Shown one piece after another: positions 1 to 10,263 of a stretch of DNA of 64,000 nucleotides (position 1 is its first letter; every line of letters begins with the position of its first letter). The notes under the pieces were generated by a model. That model was not told where the DNA came from. It ran no database searches and saw only the letters and a list, made by a program, of their open reading frames with translations. The position numbers and the translations under genes are program-made. The DNA is from Nocardia brasiliensis IFM 10847 (GTDB lineage: Bacteria; Actinomycetota; Actinomycetes; Mycobacteriales; Mycobacteriaceae): NCBI RefSeq assembly GCF_000710915.1, contig NZ_BAUA01000024.1:1-64000 (forward strand), read 5' to 3'.

Positions 1-1340
1 CGCTGGGCGCAGGCGGGGCGTTCGCACACCTTGCAGCCCGCGCCGATCGGCACGGCTGTCGCCGGGTCGTCGAGTTGTAGTCCGGCGGAATACACCAGGC
101 GGTCGGCGTATTCGATGTCGCAGCCCAGCCCGATCGCGAAATTCTTTGTCGCGGTACCGAATCCCTGTGGCGCGGTCATCGCGGTGCGCGCGATCCACAG
201 ATAGCGCCTGCCGTCCGGCATCTCGGCGATCTGGGTCAGGATGCGGCCCGGATAGGCGAACGCCTCGTGCACCACCCACAGCGGACAGCTGCCGCCGACC
301 CGGGAGAAGTGAAAGGCGGTGGCGGACTGCCGTTTCGAGATGTTGCCCGCCCGGTCGGTGCGGACGAAGAAGAACGGCACGCCTCGCTGGCCCTGCCGTT
401 GCAGGGTGCTGAGCCGGTGGCAGATGGTCTCGAAGCCGACCTCGAAACGCAGGCCGAGCAGGTCGATGTCGTAGTGCAGCTCCTCGGCCGAGCGCAGGAA
501 GCGGCCGTAGGGCAGCACCAGCGCGCCCGCGAAGTAGTTGGCCAGTCCGATGCGGGCGAGCGTGCGGGATTCGCCGGTGAGCGAAGGGGTTTCGGCGAGC
601 ACGCCGTCGAGTTCGGTGCCGTACAGCAGCAGGGCGAGGGTGGTCGCGATCTGAAAGGCGCGCTGGCCGGGCCGCAGGCGCCGAGCCAGCGTCAGCGTGC
701 GGGTCTCGGGATCGTAGTGGCGTTTCGGGATGGTGGGATCGGCACCGTCGCCGCGGACCAGCACCGTGACCCCGGCGCGTTCCTCCGCGACCCTGGCGAG
801 CTGGCGATCGAGCGAGCCGATGGTGAGCCCGGACTGTTCGAAGAGCTGCTCGGCGGCGATGTCCAGCTGCGGGATGTGGTTGTGGTGGTCGTAGAAGAAG
901 TCCCGCACGTCCTCGTAGGGCATGGGCACGCCGGGCGTGCCGGCGGGAGTGTCCACCCGGGCGGAGAGCAGGTCCAGCTGGTCGGTGGCGGCGCGCAGCC
1001 TCCGGTGCATCGCGACGACGATGCGCGCGACGTCGGGCTGTCTGGTCGCCAGCTCCTCCACCTCGGTGAGCGGCGCGGTGTGTCCGCCCGCGGCATCGAT
1101 CAGCACCTCGTGCAGATCCGACACGAGCCGGGCGTCGGAGTCCGCCGCGAAGAACTGCACGTCCAGGTCGAAGGTGGAGTTGAGTTTCAGCAGCACCGGG
1201 ATGGTGAGCGGGCGCTGGTCGCGTTCGAGCTGGTTGAGATAGCTGGGGGACAGATCCAGCGATTTCGCGAGCGCCGCCTGGGTGAGCCGGCGCTCCTCGC
1301 GCAACCGCCGCAGCCGCGCACCCGCGTACATCTTCCGCAC
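1..1340 (-). CDS. ramB: RamB/PrpR-family transcriptional regulator (3' end cut by window edge)
   Basis: About 446 residues are visible and the C-terminus runs off the window. An XRE helix-turn-helix occupies residues 5-60 (LSPSYLNQLE is the recognition region). An IrrE/ImmA-like middle domain follows, then a C-terminal short-chain fatty acyl regulator domain ending in a Cys-rich stretch, GCKVCERPACAQR. This matches the RamB/PrpR family, which controls glyoxylate or methylcitrate cycle genes and senses acyl-CoA. Which paralogue it is cannot be settled from this fragment. The start is GTG at 1340 or ATG at 1331; both are in frame and neither has a strong ribosome-binding site. Confidence 0.85.
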   Translation of the reverse strand, partial: MRKMYAGARLRRLREERRLTQAALAKSLDLSPSYLNQLERDQRPLTIPVLLKLNSTFDLDVQFFAADSDARLVSDLHEVLIDAAGGHTAPLTEVEELATRQPDVARIVVAMHRRLRAATDQLDLLSARVDTPAGTPGVPMPYEDVRDFFYDHHNHIPQLDIAAEQLFEQSGLTIGSLDRQLARVAEERAGVTVLVRGDGADPTIPKRHYDPETRTLTLARRLRPGQRAFQIATTLALLLYGTELDGVLAETPSLTGESRTLARIGLANYFAGALVLPYGRFLRSAEELHYDIDLLGLRFEVGFETICHRLSTLQRQGQRGVPFFFVRTDRAGNISKRQSATAFHFSRVGGSCPLWVVHEAFAYPGRILTQIAEMPDGRRYLWIARTAMTAPQGFGTATKNFAIGLGCDIEYADRLVYSAGLQLDDPATAVPIGAGCKVCERPACAQ

Positions 1341-1458
1341 GTGCAAGATGGTAGCCCGACACCTTCGCAAACATCGCATATCCACGCTTGTTCGTTGTGA
1401 AAATATGTCGCTGCGAGGTGTTTTGTCCGAGATTCCAGCTGCGTAGCGTGCGAAGAGG

Positions 1459-1635
1459 CTACTGGTCGCTCCCCCAGATCAGGGCCTGGGCCGCGATCAC
1501 GTCGGTGCCGTTGAAGGTCACCGCGGGTGAGCCGTGCAGTTGATAGCCCTGATCGAGCAGGGCGCTGATCCGTTCGCAGAACGTCGCGTCGTCGACGCCG
1601 GTGATCAATCGATAGCGCAGGGGTTGATCGGTCAT
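1459..1635 (-). CDS. DUF1737 family small protein
   Basis: A 58-residue protein starting MTDQPLRYRLITG and ending ALIWGSDQ. The sequence (a leading beta strand, then ISALLDQGYQLHGSP) fits the DUF1737 family, small proteins of unknown role often found as single genes. The start is well supported because a -10 hexamer lies 6 nt before the ATG, implying a leaderless transcript. It points toward the RamB-like gene but is separated from it by about 118 bp, so it need not be in one operon with it. Confidence 0.8.
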   Translation of the reverse strand: MTDQPLRYRLITGVDDATFCERISALLDQGYQLHGSPAVTFNGTDVIAAQALIWGSDQ

Positions 1636-1641
1636 CCGGTC

Positions 1642-1647
1642 AGCCTA
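1642..1647 (-). promoter_or_regulatory. -10 element for a leaderless DUF1737 transcript
   Basis: TAGGCT on the minus strand, followed by 6 nt and then the ATG at 1635. TANNNT 6-7 nt before a start codon is the usual signature of leaderless actinobacterial mRNAs. Confidence 0.45.
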
Positions 1648-1795
1648 TGTGGTGCCACGGACAGGTCGATATCCGTGTGCGACACCGAGACTGAGGTCCG
1701 GCCAGTGGGCGCGGGGGTTCCGAACCGAGCACTTGCTTGGTTGAATCGGAAGGTGCACGACGCGTGCCGTCCTCGAACGAAAGTGAGCAAAGCCG

Positions 1796-2167
1796 ATGCC
1801 GAGCCCCGATGAACTCGTCCGTGCCATGTGCCGTAGCTGGTCGGACCCCGATCCGGACCGCATCGCGTCCTTCTTCGCCGAAGACGCCGTCTACCACAAC
1901 ATTCCGATGGAGCCGGTGGTCGGCCGGGCCGCGATCCGCGACTTCCTCGCCGGATTCCTGGCCACCTTCCAGGGCGTCGATTTCGACATCCACCACCAGG
2001 TCGCGGCAGGCAACCTGGTCATGAACGAGCGCACCGACACCCTGCGCACCGCCGACCGTGCGATTCCCCTCCCGGTGACCGGCGTCTTCGAGGTGGCCGA
2101 CGGCGCGATCACCGCTTGGCGCGACTACTTCGACATGGGTGCCATCAACAAGGCTTTCGACCTCTGA
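1796..2167 (+). CDS. Limonene-1,2-epoxide hydrolase-like / SnoaL-fold protein
   Basis: A 123-residue single-domain protein with the cone-shaped alpha+beta barrel fold of the SnoaL/NTF2 superfamily. It fits the limonene-epoxide hydrolase branch best: NERTD carries an Arg and Asp spaced as in that family's Asp-Arg-Asp triad, and WRDYFDM carries a further Asp near the C-terminus. Such enzymes open epoxides by direct water attack; the natural substrate is unknown here. A hairpin terminator follows immediately, so the gene is probably transcribed alone. Confidence 0.8.
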   Translation: MPSPDELVRAMCRSWSDPDPDRIASFFAEDAVYHNIPMEPVVGRAAIRDFLAGFLATFQGVDFDIHHQVAAGNLVMNERTDTLRTADRAIPLPVTGVFEVADGAITAWRDYFDMGAINKAFDL

Positions 2168-2183
2168 CCGGCGATCGGCCCAG

Positions 2184-2226
2184 GCGCAGCGCCTACTCCC
2201 GAACGGGGAGGAGGCGCTGCGCTTTT
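2184..2226 (+). terminator. Rho-independent terminator between convergent genes
   Basis: Perfect 11-bp stem GCGCAGCGCCT / AGGCGCTGCGC (2184-2194 and 2212-2222) with an inner CTCCC/GGGAG pairing, followed by TTTT. It serves the epoxide-hydrolase-like gene and probably also metE from the other side. Confidence 0.8.
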
Positions 2227-2245
2227 CAGTGCGTGATCGCGGTGC

Positions 2246-4513
2246 TCAGCGCACAGCGGCCGCGGCGGCGACCATGTTGCGCAATGACGCTGCCACCTCG
2301 GCTCGGCCGCGGGTCTTCAGGCCGCAGTCCGGGTTGACCCAGAGCCGTTCGGCGGGAACGGCTTTCAGCGCGGCCCGCAACGAGGTGGTGATCTCCTCGA
2401 CACTGGGCACCCGCGGCGAGTGGATGTCGTAGACACCCGGGCCCACCCCGAGATCGAAGCCGGCCGCATTGAGATCGTCGAGCACCTCCATCCGGGAGCG
2501 CGCCGCCTCGATCGAGGTCACGTCGGCGTCCAGTCCGGCGATCGCGTCGATCACCTCGCCGAACTCCGAATAGCACAGGTGCGTGTGCACCTGGGTGGCG
2601 TCGGAGACTCCCGAGGTCGCGAGCCGGAACGACTGGACCGACCAGTCGAGGTAGGCCTGCTGATCCGTTTCGCGCAACGGAAGCAGTTCGCGCAGTGCGG
2701 GTTCGTCGACCTGGATGATCCGGATGCCCGCACTCTGCAGGTCCACCGTCTCGTCCCGGATGGCCAGCGCCACCTGACGCGCCGAATCCCCGAGCGGCTG
2801 GTCGTCACGGACGAACGACCAGGCCAGGATGGTCACCGGACCCGTGAGCATGCCCTTGACCGGCTTGTCGGTGAGCGATTGCGCGTAGCCGATCCAGTCG
2901 ACGGTCATCGGCGTGCGGCGCGCCACATCGCCGAACAGGATCGGCGGCCGCACGCAGCGGGTGCCGTAGGACTGCACCCAGCCCAGCTCGGTGGCCGCGA
3001 AGCCGTCGAGCTGTTCGGCGAAGTACTGCACCATGTCGTTGCGCTCCGGCTCGCCGTGCACCAGCACGTCCAAGCCCAGCTGTTCTTGCAGCGCAATGAC
3101 ATCCGCGACTTCGGCCCGCATCCGGCGGACATACTCGTCCTGGTCGATCTCGCCCTTGCGCAGCTCGGCCCGGGCCACCCGGATCGCCGAAGTCTGCGGG
3201 TAGGAGCCGATCGTGGTCGTCGGCAGCGGCGGCAACTGCAGCCGATCCTGTTGCAGCACACGGCGTTCTTCGGCAGGCGCGCGGGTGACTGCGTCCGGGC
3301 CGAGCGCGGCCAGCCTGGCCCGGACCTGTGCGTCGTTCAACCGCGGATCGGCGTGCCGCGAGGCCAGTGCCGCGCGGGTGTCGGCCAGTTCGGCGCTGAT
3401 CGCCTCCGGGCCCCGGGTCAGACCGGTCGCGAGCAGCCGCACCTCGGCGACCTTCTCGGCGCCGAACGCCAGCCACGACCGCAGCGCGTCGTCCAGACCG
3501 GTCTCGACGGCCAGGGTGTAGGGCACGTGCAGCAGCGAACTCGACGTCGAAACCGCCACCGATCCAGCAGAACCCAGCAGGGTGCCCAGGGTGGCCAGCG
3601 CCTTGTCGAGGTCCGTGCGCCACACATTGCGTCCGTCGACCACGCCGGCGACCAGCAGCTTGCTCGCGAGCGCGGGTACCGCCGCGACGTCGGAAACATC
3701 GGTGCCGGAGGTGAAGTCGAGCGCGATGCCCTCGACGTCGGTGCTCGCGAGCGCGGTCAGCGCGGCGTCGGGGTGCCCGAAGTAGGTCGCCACCAGGATC
3801 GCGGGACGCTCCGCGGTGGCGCTGAGTTCGGCGTAAGCGCTACGCACCAGCTCGATTTCGGCCGCGGTGAGATCGGTGACCAGGATCGGCTCGTCGAGTT
3901 GCACCCAGCCGAGGCCGGCCGCGGCGAGGCGTGCGAGCAGGTCGCGATAGAGCGGCACCAGCTCGTCGAGCCGGTCCAGCGCCGCGCCGCCGGTGGCCTT
4001 GGCCAGCTTCAGGAAGGTGACCGGACCGATCACCACCGGCCTGGCCGCGACACCCAGGTCCAGTGCTTCGCGAACTTCTTCCAGCAGCTTCTCCGGGTGC
4101 AGCGAGAACACGGTGTCCGCGCCGATTTCCGGCACCAGGTAGTGGTAGTTGGTGTCGAACCACTTGGTCATCTCCAGCGGCTCGACGGTCTCGTTGCCGC
4201 GCGCGGCCGCGAAGTACCGATCCAGCGGGTCGGCGATGTCGGCGACCCGCGGCGGCAGCGCGCCGAGCAGTACGGCCGTGTCGAGCACCTGGTCGTAATA
4301 CGAGAAGGTGCCTACGGGAATCGAATCCAAGCCTGCCGCTTGGAGTTCGGCGAGCTGGGCGTGCCGCAGCTCGCGCGCGACGGCGTGCAGCTGATCGGCG
4401 TCGATCTTGCCAGCCCAGTAGGATTCGGTGGCCCGCTTGAGTTCACGTCGCGGTCCCACCCGTGGTAGCCCGAGAACCGTTGCGGTGAACGGTGTCTGAT
4501 GTACAACAGTCAC
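2246..4513 (-). CDS. metE: Cobalamin-independent methionine synthase
   Basis: 755 residues, the usual MetE length. It transfers the methyl group of 5-methyltetrahydropteroyltri-glutamate to homocysteine without B12. The N-terminal half carries the degenerate barrel ([19 protein letters not shown] near residue 15). The C-terminal half carries the zinc site: [10 protein letters not shown] supplies His and Cys, and NPDCGLKTR the last Cys. The reading frame stays open upstream of the start, but homology and the GGAGAG ribosome-binding site point to GTG at 4513. A cobalamin riboswitch and an SD-masking hairpin lie upstream, so the gene should be off when B12 is available for MetH. Confidence 0.95.
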   Translation of the reverse strand: MTVVHQTPFTATVLGLPRVGPRRELKRATESYWAGKIDADQLHAVARELRHAQLAELQAAGLDSIPVGTFSYYDQVLDTAVLLGALPPRVADIADPLDRYFAAARGNETVEPLEMTKWFDTNYHYLVPEIGADTVFSLHPEKLLEEVREALDLGVAARPVVIGPVTFLKLAKATGGAALDRLDELVPLYRDLLARLAAAGLGWVQLDEPILVTDLTAAEIELVRSAYAELSATAERPAILVATYFGHPDAALTALASTDVEGIALDFTSGTDVSDVAAVPALASKLLVAGVVDGRNVWRTDLDKALATLGTLLGSAGSVAVSTSSSLLHVPYTLAVETGLDDALRSWLAFGAEKVAEVRLLATGLTRGPEAISAELADTRAALASRHADPRLNDAQVRARLAALGPDAVTRAPAEERRVLQQDRLQLPPLPTTTIGSYPQTSAIRVARAELRKGEIDQDEYVRRMRAEVADVIALQEQLGLDVLVHGEPERNDMVQYFAEQLDGFAATELGWVQSYGTRCVRPPILFGDVARRTPMTVDWIGYAQSLTDKPVKGMLTGPVTILAWSFVRDDQPLGDSARQVALAIRDETVDLQSAGIRIIQVDEPALRELLPLRETDQQAYLDWSVQSFRLATSGVSDATQVHTHLCYSEFGEVIDAIAGLDADVTSIEAARSRMEVLDDLNAAGFDLGVGPGVYDIHSPRVPSVEEITTSLRAALKAVPAERLWVNPDCGLKTRGRAEVAASLRNMVAAAAAVR

Positions 4514-4518
4514 GATGT

Positions 4519-4617
4519 CTCTCCAGTGCTGAGTCGTGGACCATCGCCATACGGGCGGCGCGGCCACCGGCTGACGGGCCGGCGAACCACGAAGGGAGCC
4601 CGACACTTCAGCACTGG
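4519..4617 (-). promoter_or_regulatory. SD-sequestering hairpin, likely expression platform of the metE riboswitch
   Basis: On the minus strand CCAGTGCTGA (4617-4608) is perfectly complementary to TCAGCACTGG (4532-4523). The second arm ends in the first bases of the ribosome-binding site GGAGAG (4524-4519), five bases before the GTG start. Folding this long-range stem would block translation of metE. It lies just downstream of the cobalamin aptamer, so it is the natural output element; this link is inference. Confidence 0.55.
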
Positions 4618-4654
4618 TGCAACCGCACGCCCAAATCCACGAGGCGGTGGTCGC

Positions 4655-4880
4655 CGGATACGGCGTACCCGGCACGGCTGGCAGGTCTTCGGACTCACAG
4701 GCACCGGCCGTTGCCGGTCGACCTACTGACCGTCGCTTCCCGGGTTGGGGTACCCAGTGCTTGTGACGGCATTCGTTCCTGTTTACCGCTGCGGGACAGT
4801 CCCGGATTCCCACCGGGTTCCCTCTCGCCCGGCCGCCCGTTCCCGGGTGGCCGAACTCGGCTCCGTGCGCGTCGGCGGGG
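4655..4880 (-). promoter_or_regulatory. Cobalamin riboswitch upstream of metE
   Basis: Reading the minus strand, the aptamer shows the conserved core GGGAACCCGGTGGGAATCC (about 4822-4804), then ACTGTCCCGCAGCGGTA, later GCACTGGGTACCCC, and the B12 box GAGTCCGAAGACCTGCC (4696-4680). This order and spacing is that of the adenosylcobalamin riboswitch class. The ends are approximate. B12-controlled metE is established in mycobacteria. Confidence 0.92.
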
Positions 4881-5168
4881 CTCCATCTCGCGCGCATCGG
4901 TGAACCAGCTGCACGTACCAGCATAGGCGCGGCGTTGGCCGCGGTGGGCGCGGGCGCGTTTGCGGCGGTGCGCGGCGGCCTACCGGAGATCCGGCATCGC
5001 GCGGTGTCGCCGCAGATCGTGCCGGTGCCGTTCCCCCTGCGCCGGGGATAGCTCGGCGCGGGCCGGTCTGTGACGGCCCGGTGAACGCAACTTCGCAGCG
5101 TTGCCAGGTGCCGTTGTGAAGATCCCTGCGAAGGCCGCATCAGTGTCTGTGAGATGCGCGCAGCCGGG
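4881..5168. other. Intergenic region between riboswitch and pyc promoter
   Basis: Roughly 290 bp of GC-rich sequence that should contain the metE promoter on the minus strand. I recognise no gene, hairpin or clear promoter hexamers in it. Confidence 0.4.
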
Positions 5169-5174
5169 TACCTT
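5169..5174 (+). promoter_or_regulatory. -10 element for a leaderless pyc transcript
   Basis: TACCTT followed by 6 nt (aggcca) and then the pyc ATG at 5181. There is no ribosome-binding site, consistent with a leaderless mRNA. Confidence 0.45.
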
Positions 5175-5180
5175 AGGCCA

Positions 5181-8100
5181 ATGTTCACGAAAGTCTTGGT
5201 CGCCAACCGCGGCGAGATCGCCATCAGGGCCTTCCGTGCGGCCTACGAGCTCGGCGTGGGGACGGTAGCCGTCTTCCCGTACGAGGACCGCAACTCGGTC
5301 CATCGTATGAAGGCGGCCGAGTCCTACCAGATCGGTGAGCAAGGGCACCCGGTGCGGGCCTATCTGTCGATCGACGCGATCATCGACGCGGCGAAGTCGG
5401 CGGGCGCCGACGCGGTGTACCCCGGCTACGGCTTCCTGTCCGAGAACCCGGACCTCGCGGCGGCCTGCGCCCGCGAGGGCATCACCTTCATCGGCCCCTC
5501 CGCCGAGGTGCTCGAGCTCGCGGGCAACAAGGCGCGCGCCATCGCCGCCGCCAAGGCCGCGGGCTTGCCGGTGCTGCGTTCCAGCGCGCCGAGTGCGGAC
5601 GTGGACGAACTGCTCGCGGCCGCGCAGGAGCTGGAGTACCCGATCTTCGTCAAGGCGGTCGCCGGTGGCGGCGGGCGCGGCATGCGCCGGGTCGGTGAGC
5701 CCGCGCAGCTGCGCGAGTCGATCGAGGCCGCCTCGCGCGAGGCGGAATCGGCCTTCGGCGACCCGACGGTGTTCCTCGAGCAGGCGGTGGTGAACCCTCG
5801 CCACATCGAGGTGCAGATCCTGGCCGACCAGCACGGCAACGTGATGCACCTGTTCGAGCGCGACTGTTCGGTGCAGCGCAGGCACCAGAAGGTGATCGAG
5901 CTCGCGCCGGCCCCGAACCTGGATCCCGCACTGCGCGACCGCATCTGCGCCGACGCGGTGGCTTTCGCCAAGGAGATCGGTTACAGCTGCGCGGGCACCG
6001 TCGAGTTCCTGCTCGACGAGCGGGGCAACCACGTCTTCATCGAGATGAACCCGCGCATCCAGGTCGAGCACACGGTGACCGAGGAGATCACCGACGTCGA
6101 CCTGGTGCAGTCGCAGCTGCGCATCGCGGCGGGCGAGACACTCGCCGATCTGGGGCTGAGCCAGGACAAGGTCACCATCCGCGGCGCGGCGCTGCAGTGC
6201 CGGATCACCACCGAGGACCCGGCCAACGGCTTCCGCCCGGACACCGGGCGCATCACCGCGTACCGCACGCCGGGCGGCGCGGGCATCCGGCTCGACGGCG
6301 GCGCCAACCTCGGCGCGGAGATCGGCGCCTACTTCGACTCGATGCTGGTGAAGCTCACCTGCCGCGGCCGCGACTTCCCGGCCGCGGTCGCGCGGGCCGG
6401 GCGGGCGCTGGCCGAGTTCCGAATCCGCGGCGTCACCACCAACATTCCGTTCCTGCAGGCGGTGCTCGACGATCCGGACTTCAAGGCGGGCCGGGTCACC
6501 ACCTCGTTCATCGATGAGCGGCCGCAACTGCTGACGCTGCGCGGCTCGGCCGACCGCGGCACCAAGATTCTCAACTATCTGGCCGACATCACCGTGAACA
6601 AGCCGCACGGTGAACGGCCGACGACGGTCTACCCGCACGACAAGCTGCCCGCCATCGACCTGTCCGTGCCCCCGCCGGACGGCTCGCGGCAGCGGCTGTT
6701 GCGTTTGGGTCCTGAGGGTTTCGCGCGGGATCTGCGCGCGCAGGCGGCCGTCGGCGTCACCGACACGACCTTCCGGGACGCGCATCAGTCGCTGCTCGCC
6801 ACCCGGGTGCGCACCAACGGTCTGCTCGGCGTCGCCGGGCATGTCGCGCGGTTGACCCCGGAGCTGCTGTCCATCGAGGCGTGGGGTGGCGCGACTTACG
6901 ATGTGGCGCTGCGGTTTCTGTACGAGGACCCGTGGGAGCGCCTGGCCCTGCTGCGCGAAGCGGTGCCCAATATCTGCCTGCAGATGCTGCTGCGCGGGCG
7001 CAACACGGTCGGCTACACGCCCTACCCGGAGCAGGTGACGCGCTCGTTCGTCGCCGAGGCGACCGCGACCGGCATCGACATCTTCCGCATCTTCGACGCG
7101 CTCAACAATGTCGACCAGATGCGCCCGGCGATCGACGCGGTGCGCGAAACCGGCACGGCCATCGCCGAAGTCGCGCTGAGCTACACCGGTGATCTGTCCA
7201 ACCCGGACGAAACCCTGTACACCCTGGACTATTACCTGAAACTGGCCGAGCAGATCGTGGACGCGGGCGCGCACGTGCTCGCGATCAAGGACATGGCCGG
7301 ACTGCTGCGCGCCCCCGCCGCGGCGACTCTGGTCAAGGCCCTGCGGAGCAACTTCGATCTGCCGGTGCACGTGCACACCCACGACACCCCCGGCGGTCAG
7401 CTGGCCACCTACCTCGCCGCCTGGCAGGCCGGCGCCGACGCGGTCGACGGCGCCAGCGCCGCGATGGCCGGAACCACCAGTCAGCCCGCACTTTCCGCGA
7501 TCGTCGCGGCCGCGGCGCACAGCGAACGCGACACCGGGCTGAACCTGCAGAACGTGTGCGATCTCGAGCCGTACTGGGAGGCGCTGCGAAAGGTGTACGC
7601 GCCGTTCGAATCCGGGCTGCCGGCCCCGACCGGCCGGGTGTACACCCACGAGATCCCCGGGGGTCAGCTGTCGAACCTGCGCCAGCAGGCCATCGCGCTC
7701 GGCCTCGGTGACCGGTTCGAAGAGGTGGAAGCCAAATACGCGGCGGCCGACCGGCTGCTGGGCCGTTTGGTGAAGGTGACGCCGTCTTCGAAGGTGGTCG
7801 GCGACCTGGCCCTGTCCCTGGTCGGCACCGGCGTGGACATCGAAGATTTCGCCGCCGACCCCGGTCGCTTCGACATCCCCGATTCCGTGATCGGTTTCCT
7901 GCGTGGCGAACTCGGCACCCCGGCGGGGGGCTGGCCGGAACCGTTCCGTAGCCGCGCGCTGGAAGGCCGCGGCCCGGCCAAGCCCGAGACCCCGCTCACC
8001 GCGGCGGACGAGGCGGGCCTGGCGGGCAGCTCCGAGGAGCGCCGGGCCACCCTCAACCGGCTGCTGTTCCCCGCGCCCACCGCCGAATTCCTCGCGCACC

Positions 8101-8585
8101 GGGAGAAGTACGGCGACACCATGGGCCTGTCGGCGAACCAGTTCTTCTACGGTCTGCGCCACGGTGAGGAACACCGCGTGCAGTTGGAGAAGGGCGTCAC
8201 GCTGCTGATCGGCCTCGAAGCCATCTCCGAACCCGACGAGCGCGGCATGCGCACGGTCATGTGCATCCTCAACGGGCAGCTGCGGCCGGTCGCGGTCCGG
8301 GACCGGTCCATCGCCAGCGAGATCCCGGCCGCGGAGAAGGCGGACAAGGCCAACGCGAGCCATATCGCTGCCCCGTTCGCCGGTGTCGTGACATTGGCTG
8401 TGTCCGAAGGCGATTCGATCGCGGCCGGCGACACCATCGGCACCATCGAGGCGATGAAGATGGAGGCGGCGATCACCGCGCCGCGCGCGGGCACCGTCGG
8501 CCGGGTCGCGATCGGTCAGGTGCAGCAGGTCGAGGGCGGCGATCTGTTGATCGAGCTGGCGTTGCGCGAGACCGCGTCCGAATGA
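5181..8585 (+). CDS. pyc: Pyruvate carboxylase
   Basis: 1134 residues, the length of single-chain pyruvate carboxylases (M. tuberculosis Pyc is 1127). It makes oxaloacetate from pyruvate, bicarbonate and ATP. Order of parts: biotin carboxylase (about 1-450, ATP-grasp [10 protein letters not shown] near 160), carboxyltransferase TIM barrel (begins at [10 protein letters not shown] near 528, IKDMAG near 700), conserved carboxylase domain, and biotinyl domain with EAMKMEA near residue 1092 carrying the biotinylated Lys. An in-frame ATG lies nine codons upstream, but [14 protein letters not shown] is the family N-terminus. The stop overlaps rsmD by 4 bp. Confidence 0.96.
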   Translation: MFTKVLVANRGEIAIRAFRAAYELGVGTVAVFPYEDRNSVHRMKAAESYQIGEQGHPVRAYLSIDAIIDAAKSAGADAVYPGYGFLSENPDLAAACAREGITFIGPSAEVLELAGNKARAIAAAKAAGLPVLRSSAPSADVDELLAAAQELEYPIFVKAVAGGGGRGMRRVGEPAQLRESIEAASREAESAFGDPTVFLEQAVVNPRHIEVQILADQHGNVMHLFERDCSVQRRHQKVIELAPAPNLDPALRDRICADAVAFAKEIGYSCAGTVEFLLDERGNHVFIEMNPRIQVEHTVTEEITDVDLVQSQLRIAAGETLADLGLSQDKVTIRGAALQCRITTEDPANGFRPDTGRITAYRTPGGAGIRLDGGANLGAEIGAYFDSMLVKLTCRGRDFPAAVARAGRALAEFRIRGVTTNIPFLQAVLDDPDFKAGRVTTSFIDERPQLLTLRGSADRGTKILNYLADITVNKPHGERPTTVYPHDKLPAIDLSVPPPDGSRQRLLRLGPEGFARDLRAQAAVGVTDTTFRDAHQSLLATRVRTNGLLGVAGHVARLTPELLSIEAWGGATYDVALRFLYEDPWERLALLREAVPNICLQMLLRGRNTVGYTPYPEQVTRSFVAEATATGIDIFRIFDALNNVDQMRPAIDAVRETGTAIAEVALSYTGDLSNPDETLYTLDYYLKLAEQIVDAGAHVLAIKDMAGLLRAPAAATLVKALRSNFDLPVHVHTHDTPGGQLATYLAAWQAGADAVDGASAAMAGTTSQPALSAIVAAAAHSERDTGLNLQNVCDLEPYWEALRKVYAPFESGLPAPTGRVYTHEIPGGQLSNLRQQAIALGLGDRFEEVEAKYAAADRLLGRLVKVTPSSKVVGDLALSLVGTGVDIEDFAADPGRFDIPDSVIGFLRGELGTPAGGWPEPFRSRALEGRGPAKPETPLTAADEAGLAGSSEERRATLNRLLFPAPTAEFLAHREKYGDTMGLSANQFFYGLRHGEEHRVQLEKGVTLLIGLEAISEPDERGMRTVMCILNGQLRPVAVRDRSIASEIPAAEKADKANASHIAAPFAGVVTLAVSEGDSIAAGDTIGTIEAMKMEAAITAPRAGTVGRVAIGQVQQVEGGDLLIELALRETASE

Positions 8586-9133
8586 CGCGAATCGTCGCCG
8601 GAACGGCGGGTGGGCGGCGCCTGCGGGTGCCGCCCACCGGTACCCGCCCGACCTCAGACCGGGTGCGCGAGGCGCTGTTCAGCGCGCTCGACGCCCGGAT
8701 CGACTTCGACGGCGCCCGAGTGCTCGACCTCTACGCGGGCTCGGGCGCGCTCGGGTTGGAGGCGCTCTCGCGCGGCGCCGCGCACGCGCTGCTGGTCGAA
8801 TCCGATCGCAAGGCCGCGGCGATCGTGCGCGGCAACATCGCCGACCTCGGATTGCCCGGGGCGGAGCTGCGTCTCGGTACGGTCTCGTCGGTGCTGGCGC
8901 TGGGCGGTGCGGGCGAATTCGACCTGGTGCTCTCCGATCCGCCGTACGCGGTCGAGACCGACGCGGTGCTCGCGGATCTGCGCGCGCTGACCCGCGGCTG
9001 GCTGCGCCCGGACGCCTTGGTGGTGGTGGAGCGATCCATCCGGTCACCGGAGATCGTCTGGCCCGCAGGGTATTCCGCGCTGAAGCCGCGCAAATACGGG
9101 GAAACGCGGATCGAGCTGGCGACGTTCGAATAG
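8582..9133 (+). CDS. rsmD: 16S rRNA (guanine966-N2)-methyltransferase
   Basis: 183 residues. A Rossmann-like SAM-binding core begins at VLDLYAGSGALGLEAL, and the catalytic motif DPPY is in VLSDPPYAV. It methylates G966 of 16S rRNA. The start ATG overlaps the pyc stop (ATGA), which suggests translational coupling; pyc-rsmD-coaD is the same order as in mycobacteria. The first residues, [18 protein letters not shown], are the typical N-terminus. Confidence 0.93.
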   Translation: MTRIVAGTAGGRRLRVPPTGTRPTSDRVREALFSALDARIDFDGARVLDLYAGSGALGLEALSRGAAHALLVESDRKAAAIVRGNIADLGLPGAELRLGTVSSVLALGGAGEFDLVLSDPPYAVETDAVLADLRALTRGWLRPDALVVVERSIRSPEIVWPAGYSALKPRKYGETRIELATFE

Positions 9134-9183
9134 TCCCGGTGTGGCCTGGCGCACCCACTGTGGTGTGGGGCCGGTCGACACGA

Positions 9184-9189
9184 TAGCGT
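9184..9189 (+). promoter_or_regulatory. -10 element for a leaderless coaD transcript
   Basis: TAGCGT followed by 6 nt and then the coaD ATG at 9196. There is no Shine-Dalgarno sequence. Confidence 0.4.
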
Positions 9190-9195
9190 CTGACC

Positions 9196-9681
9196 ATGGC
9201 TGGAGCATTGTGCCCCGGGTCCTTCGACCCCGTGACCAACGGACACATCGACGTCTTCACCCGGGCCGCGGCCCAGTTCGACGAGGTCGTTGTCACCGTC
9301 ATGATCAACAAGAACAAGCAGGGCATGTTCAGCGTCGACGAGCGCATGGAGATGCTGCGCGAGTCCACCGCGCACCTGCCCAACGTCCGGGTGGAGTCCT
9401 GGTACGGGCTGCTGGTCGATTTCGCCAAGGAGCAGAACGTCACCGCGATCGTGAAGGGTCTGCGCGACGCGACCGACTTCGGTTACGAGCTGCAAATGGC
9501 GCAGATGAACAAGAAACTCTCCGGCGTAGAAACCTTCTTCATAGCCACCAACCCCACCTTCGGCTACCTCTCCAGCTCCCTCGTCAAAGAAGTAGCCGCC
9601 TTCGGCGGCGACGTAGTAGACATGCTCCCCCCTTCAGTCCACAAACGCCTCCTGGCCCGCCTCGCCGAACGCAAAAGCTGA
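9196..9681 (+). CDS. coaD: Phosphopantetheine adenylyltransferase
   Basis: 161 residues, full length for CoaD, which adenylates 4'-phosphopantetheine in the penultimate step of coenzyme A synthesis. The nucleotidyltransferase motif [13 protein letters not shown] (H/TxGH type) is at the N-terminus and the signature [15 protein letters not shown] near the C-terminus. It follows rsmD by 62 bp with its own -10 element. Codon choice in the last 160 bp is slightly less GC-biased than in neighbours, but the protein is intact. Confidence 0.95.
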   Translation: MAGALCPGSFDPVTNGHIDVFTRAAAQFDEVVVTVMINKNKQGMFSVDERMEMLRESTAHLPNVRVESWYGLLVDFAKEQNVTAIVKGLRDATDFGYELQMAQMNKKLSGVETFFIATNPTFGYLSSSLVKEVAAFGGDVVDMLPPSVHKRLLARLAERKS

Positions 9682-9682
9682 G

Positions 9683-9727
9683 CGAATCAGCCCCGGTGCC
9701 GATGTGGTTGGCGCCGGGGCTGATTCG
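9683..9727. terminator. Hairpin terminator between convergent coaD and GtrA gene
   Basis: Perfect 14-bp inverted repeat CGAATCAGCCCCGG (9683-9696) / CCGGGGCTGATTCG (9714-9727), starting directly after the coaD stop. There is no U-tract, as is common for actinobacterial terminators; it could serve both strands. Confidence 0.6.
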
Positions 9728-9744
9728 TGGGCTGCGGTGGTGGT

Positions 9745-10263
9745 TCAGAAGACCAGGCCGCGCAGGGCCAGGAAGCGCATGCCGCCTACGGCGGCGGTGA
9801 TGGCGAGGATGGCGGTGGCCTCGGCCGGGCCGCCGATGCTGGGGGCCCAGACGTCGAGTGCGGCCAGGCCCGCGGTGGTGATGGCCAGGCCGACCAGCGC
9901 CAAGCCGCCACCTTCCCACTGGGCGGTGAACCAGCCGACGCGGCCGCGGGCGTGGAAGGTGAGCTGGCGATGCAGTTCGTTGGCGATGACGGTGCTGACG
10001 ATCGAGCCGACCACGTTGGCGATCAGCGGGCCGATGCCGTGCATCGCGAAGAACAGCAGGACGTAGGCGATGTTGCTGGAGCCGCCGACCAGTGCGAAGC
10101 GGATGAGCTGGGCGAACGCGCGATCGCCGCGCAGGTAGGTGATCAGCTGCTCGAATCGCGCCGCGACGGGTGCTGCGGGTAGCACCGGGTACGGGCCGAC
10201 CCACGGCAGGAACAAGCTGGTCGCGCTTGCTCCCGTCGGTCGCTCCAGATCCAGAACTGTCAT
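9745..10263 (-). CDS. GtrA-like polytopic membrane protein
   Basis: 172 residues from ATG 10263 (MTVLDLERPTG). The open frame reaches back to 10353, but the chosen start leaves a normal cytoplasmic lead. Four hydrophobic segments follow: FALVGGSSNIAYVLLFFAM, ANVVGSIVSTVIANELHR, ALVGLAITTAGLAAL and ATAILAITAAVGGMRFLAL. This is the GtrA/DPMS family pattern: small membrane proteins that help flip lipid-linked sugars or support polyprenyl-phosphate glycosyltransferases. No glycosyltransferase is adjacent, so the partner is unknown. Confidence 0.8.
   Translation of the reverse strand: MTVLDLERPTGASATSLFLPWVGPYPVLPAAPVAARFEQLITYLRGDRAFAQLIRFALVGGSSNIAYVLLFFAMHGIGPLIANVVGSIVSTVIANELHRQLTFHARGRVGWFTAQWEGGGLALVGLAITTAGLAALDVWAPSIGGPAEATAILAITAAVGGMRFLALRGLVF

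Noticed and set aside
2420..4468. 682-codon plus-strand frame opposite metE
   Set aside because: Shadow; MetE on the other strand is complete.
4980..8363. 1127-codon open frame on the minus strand opposite pyc
   Set aside because: It mirrors pyc exactly and arises from GC-rich third positions; its translation has no recognisable motif.
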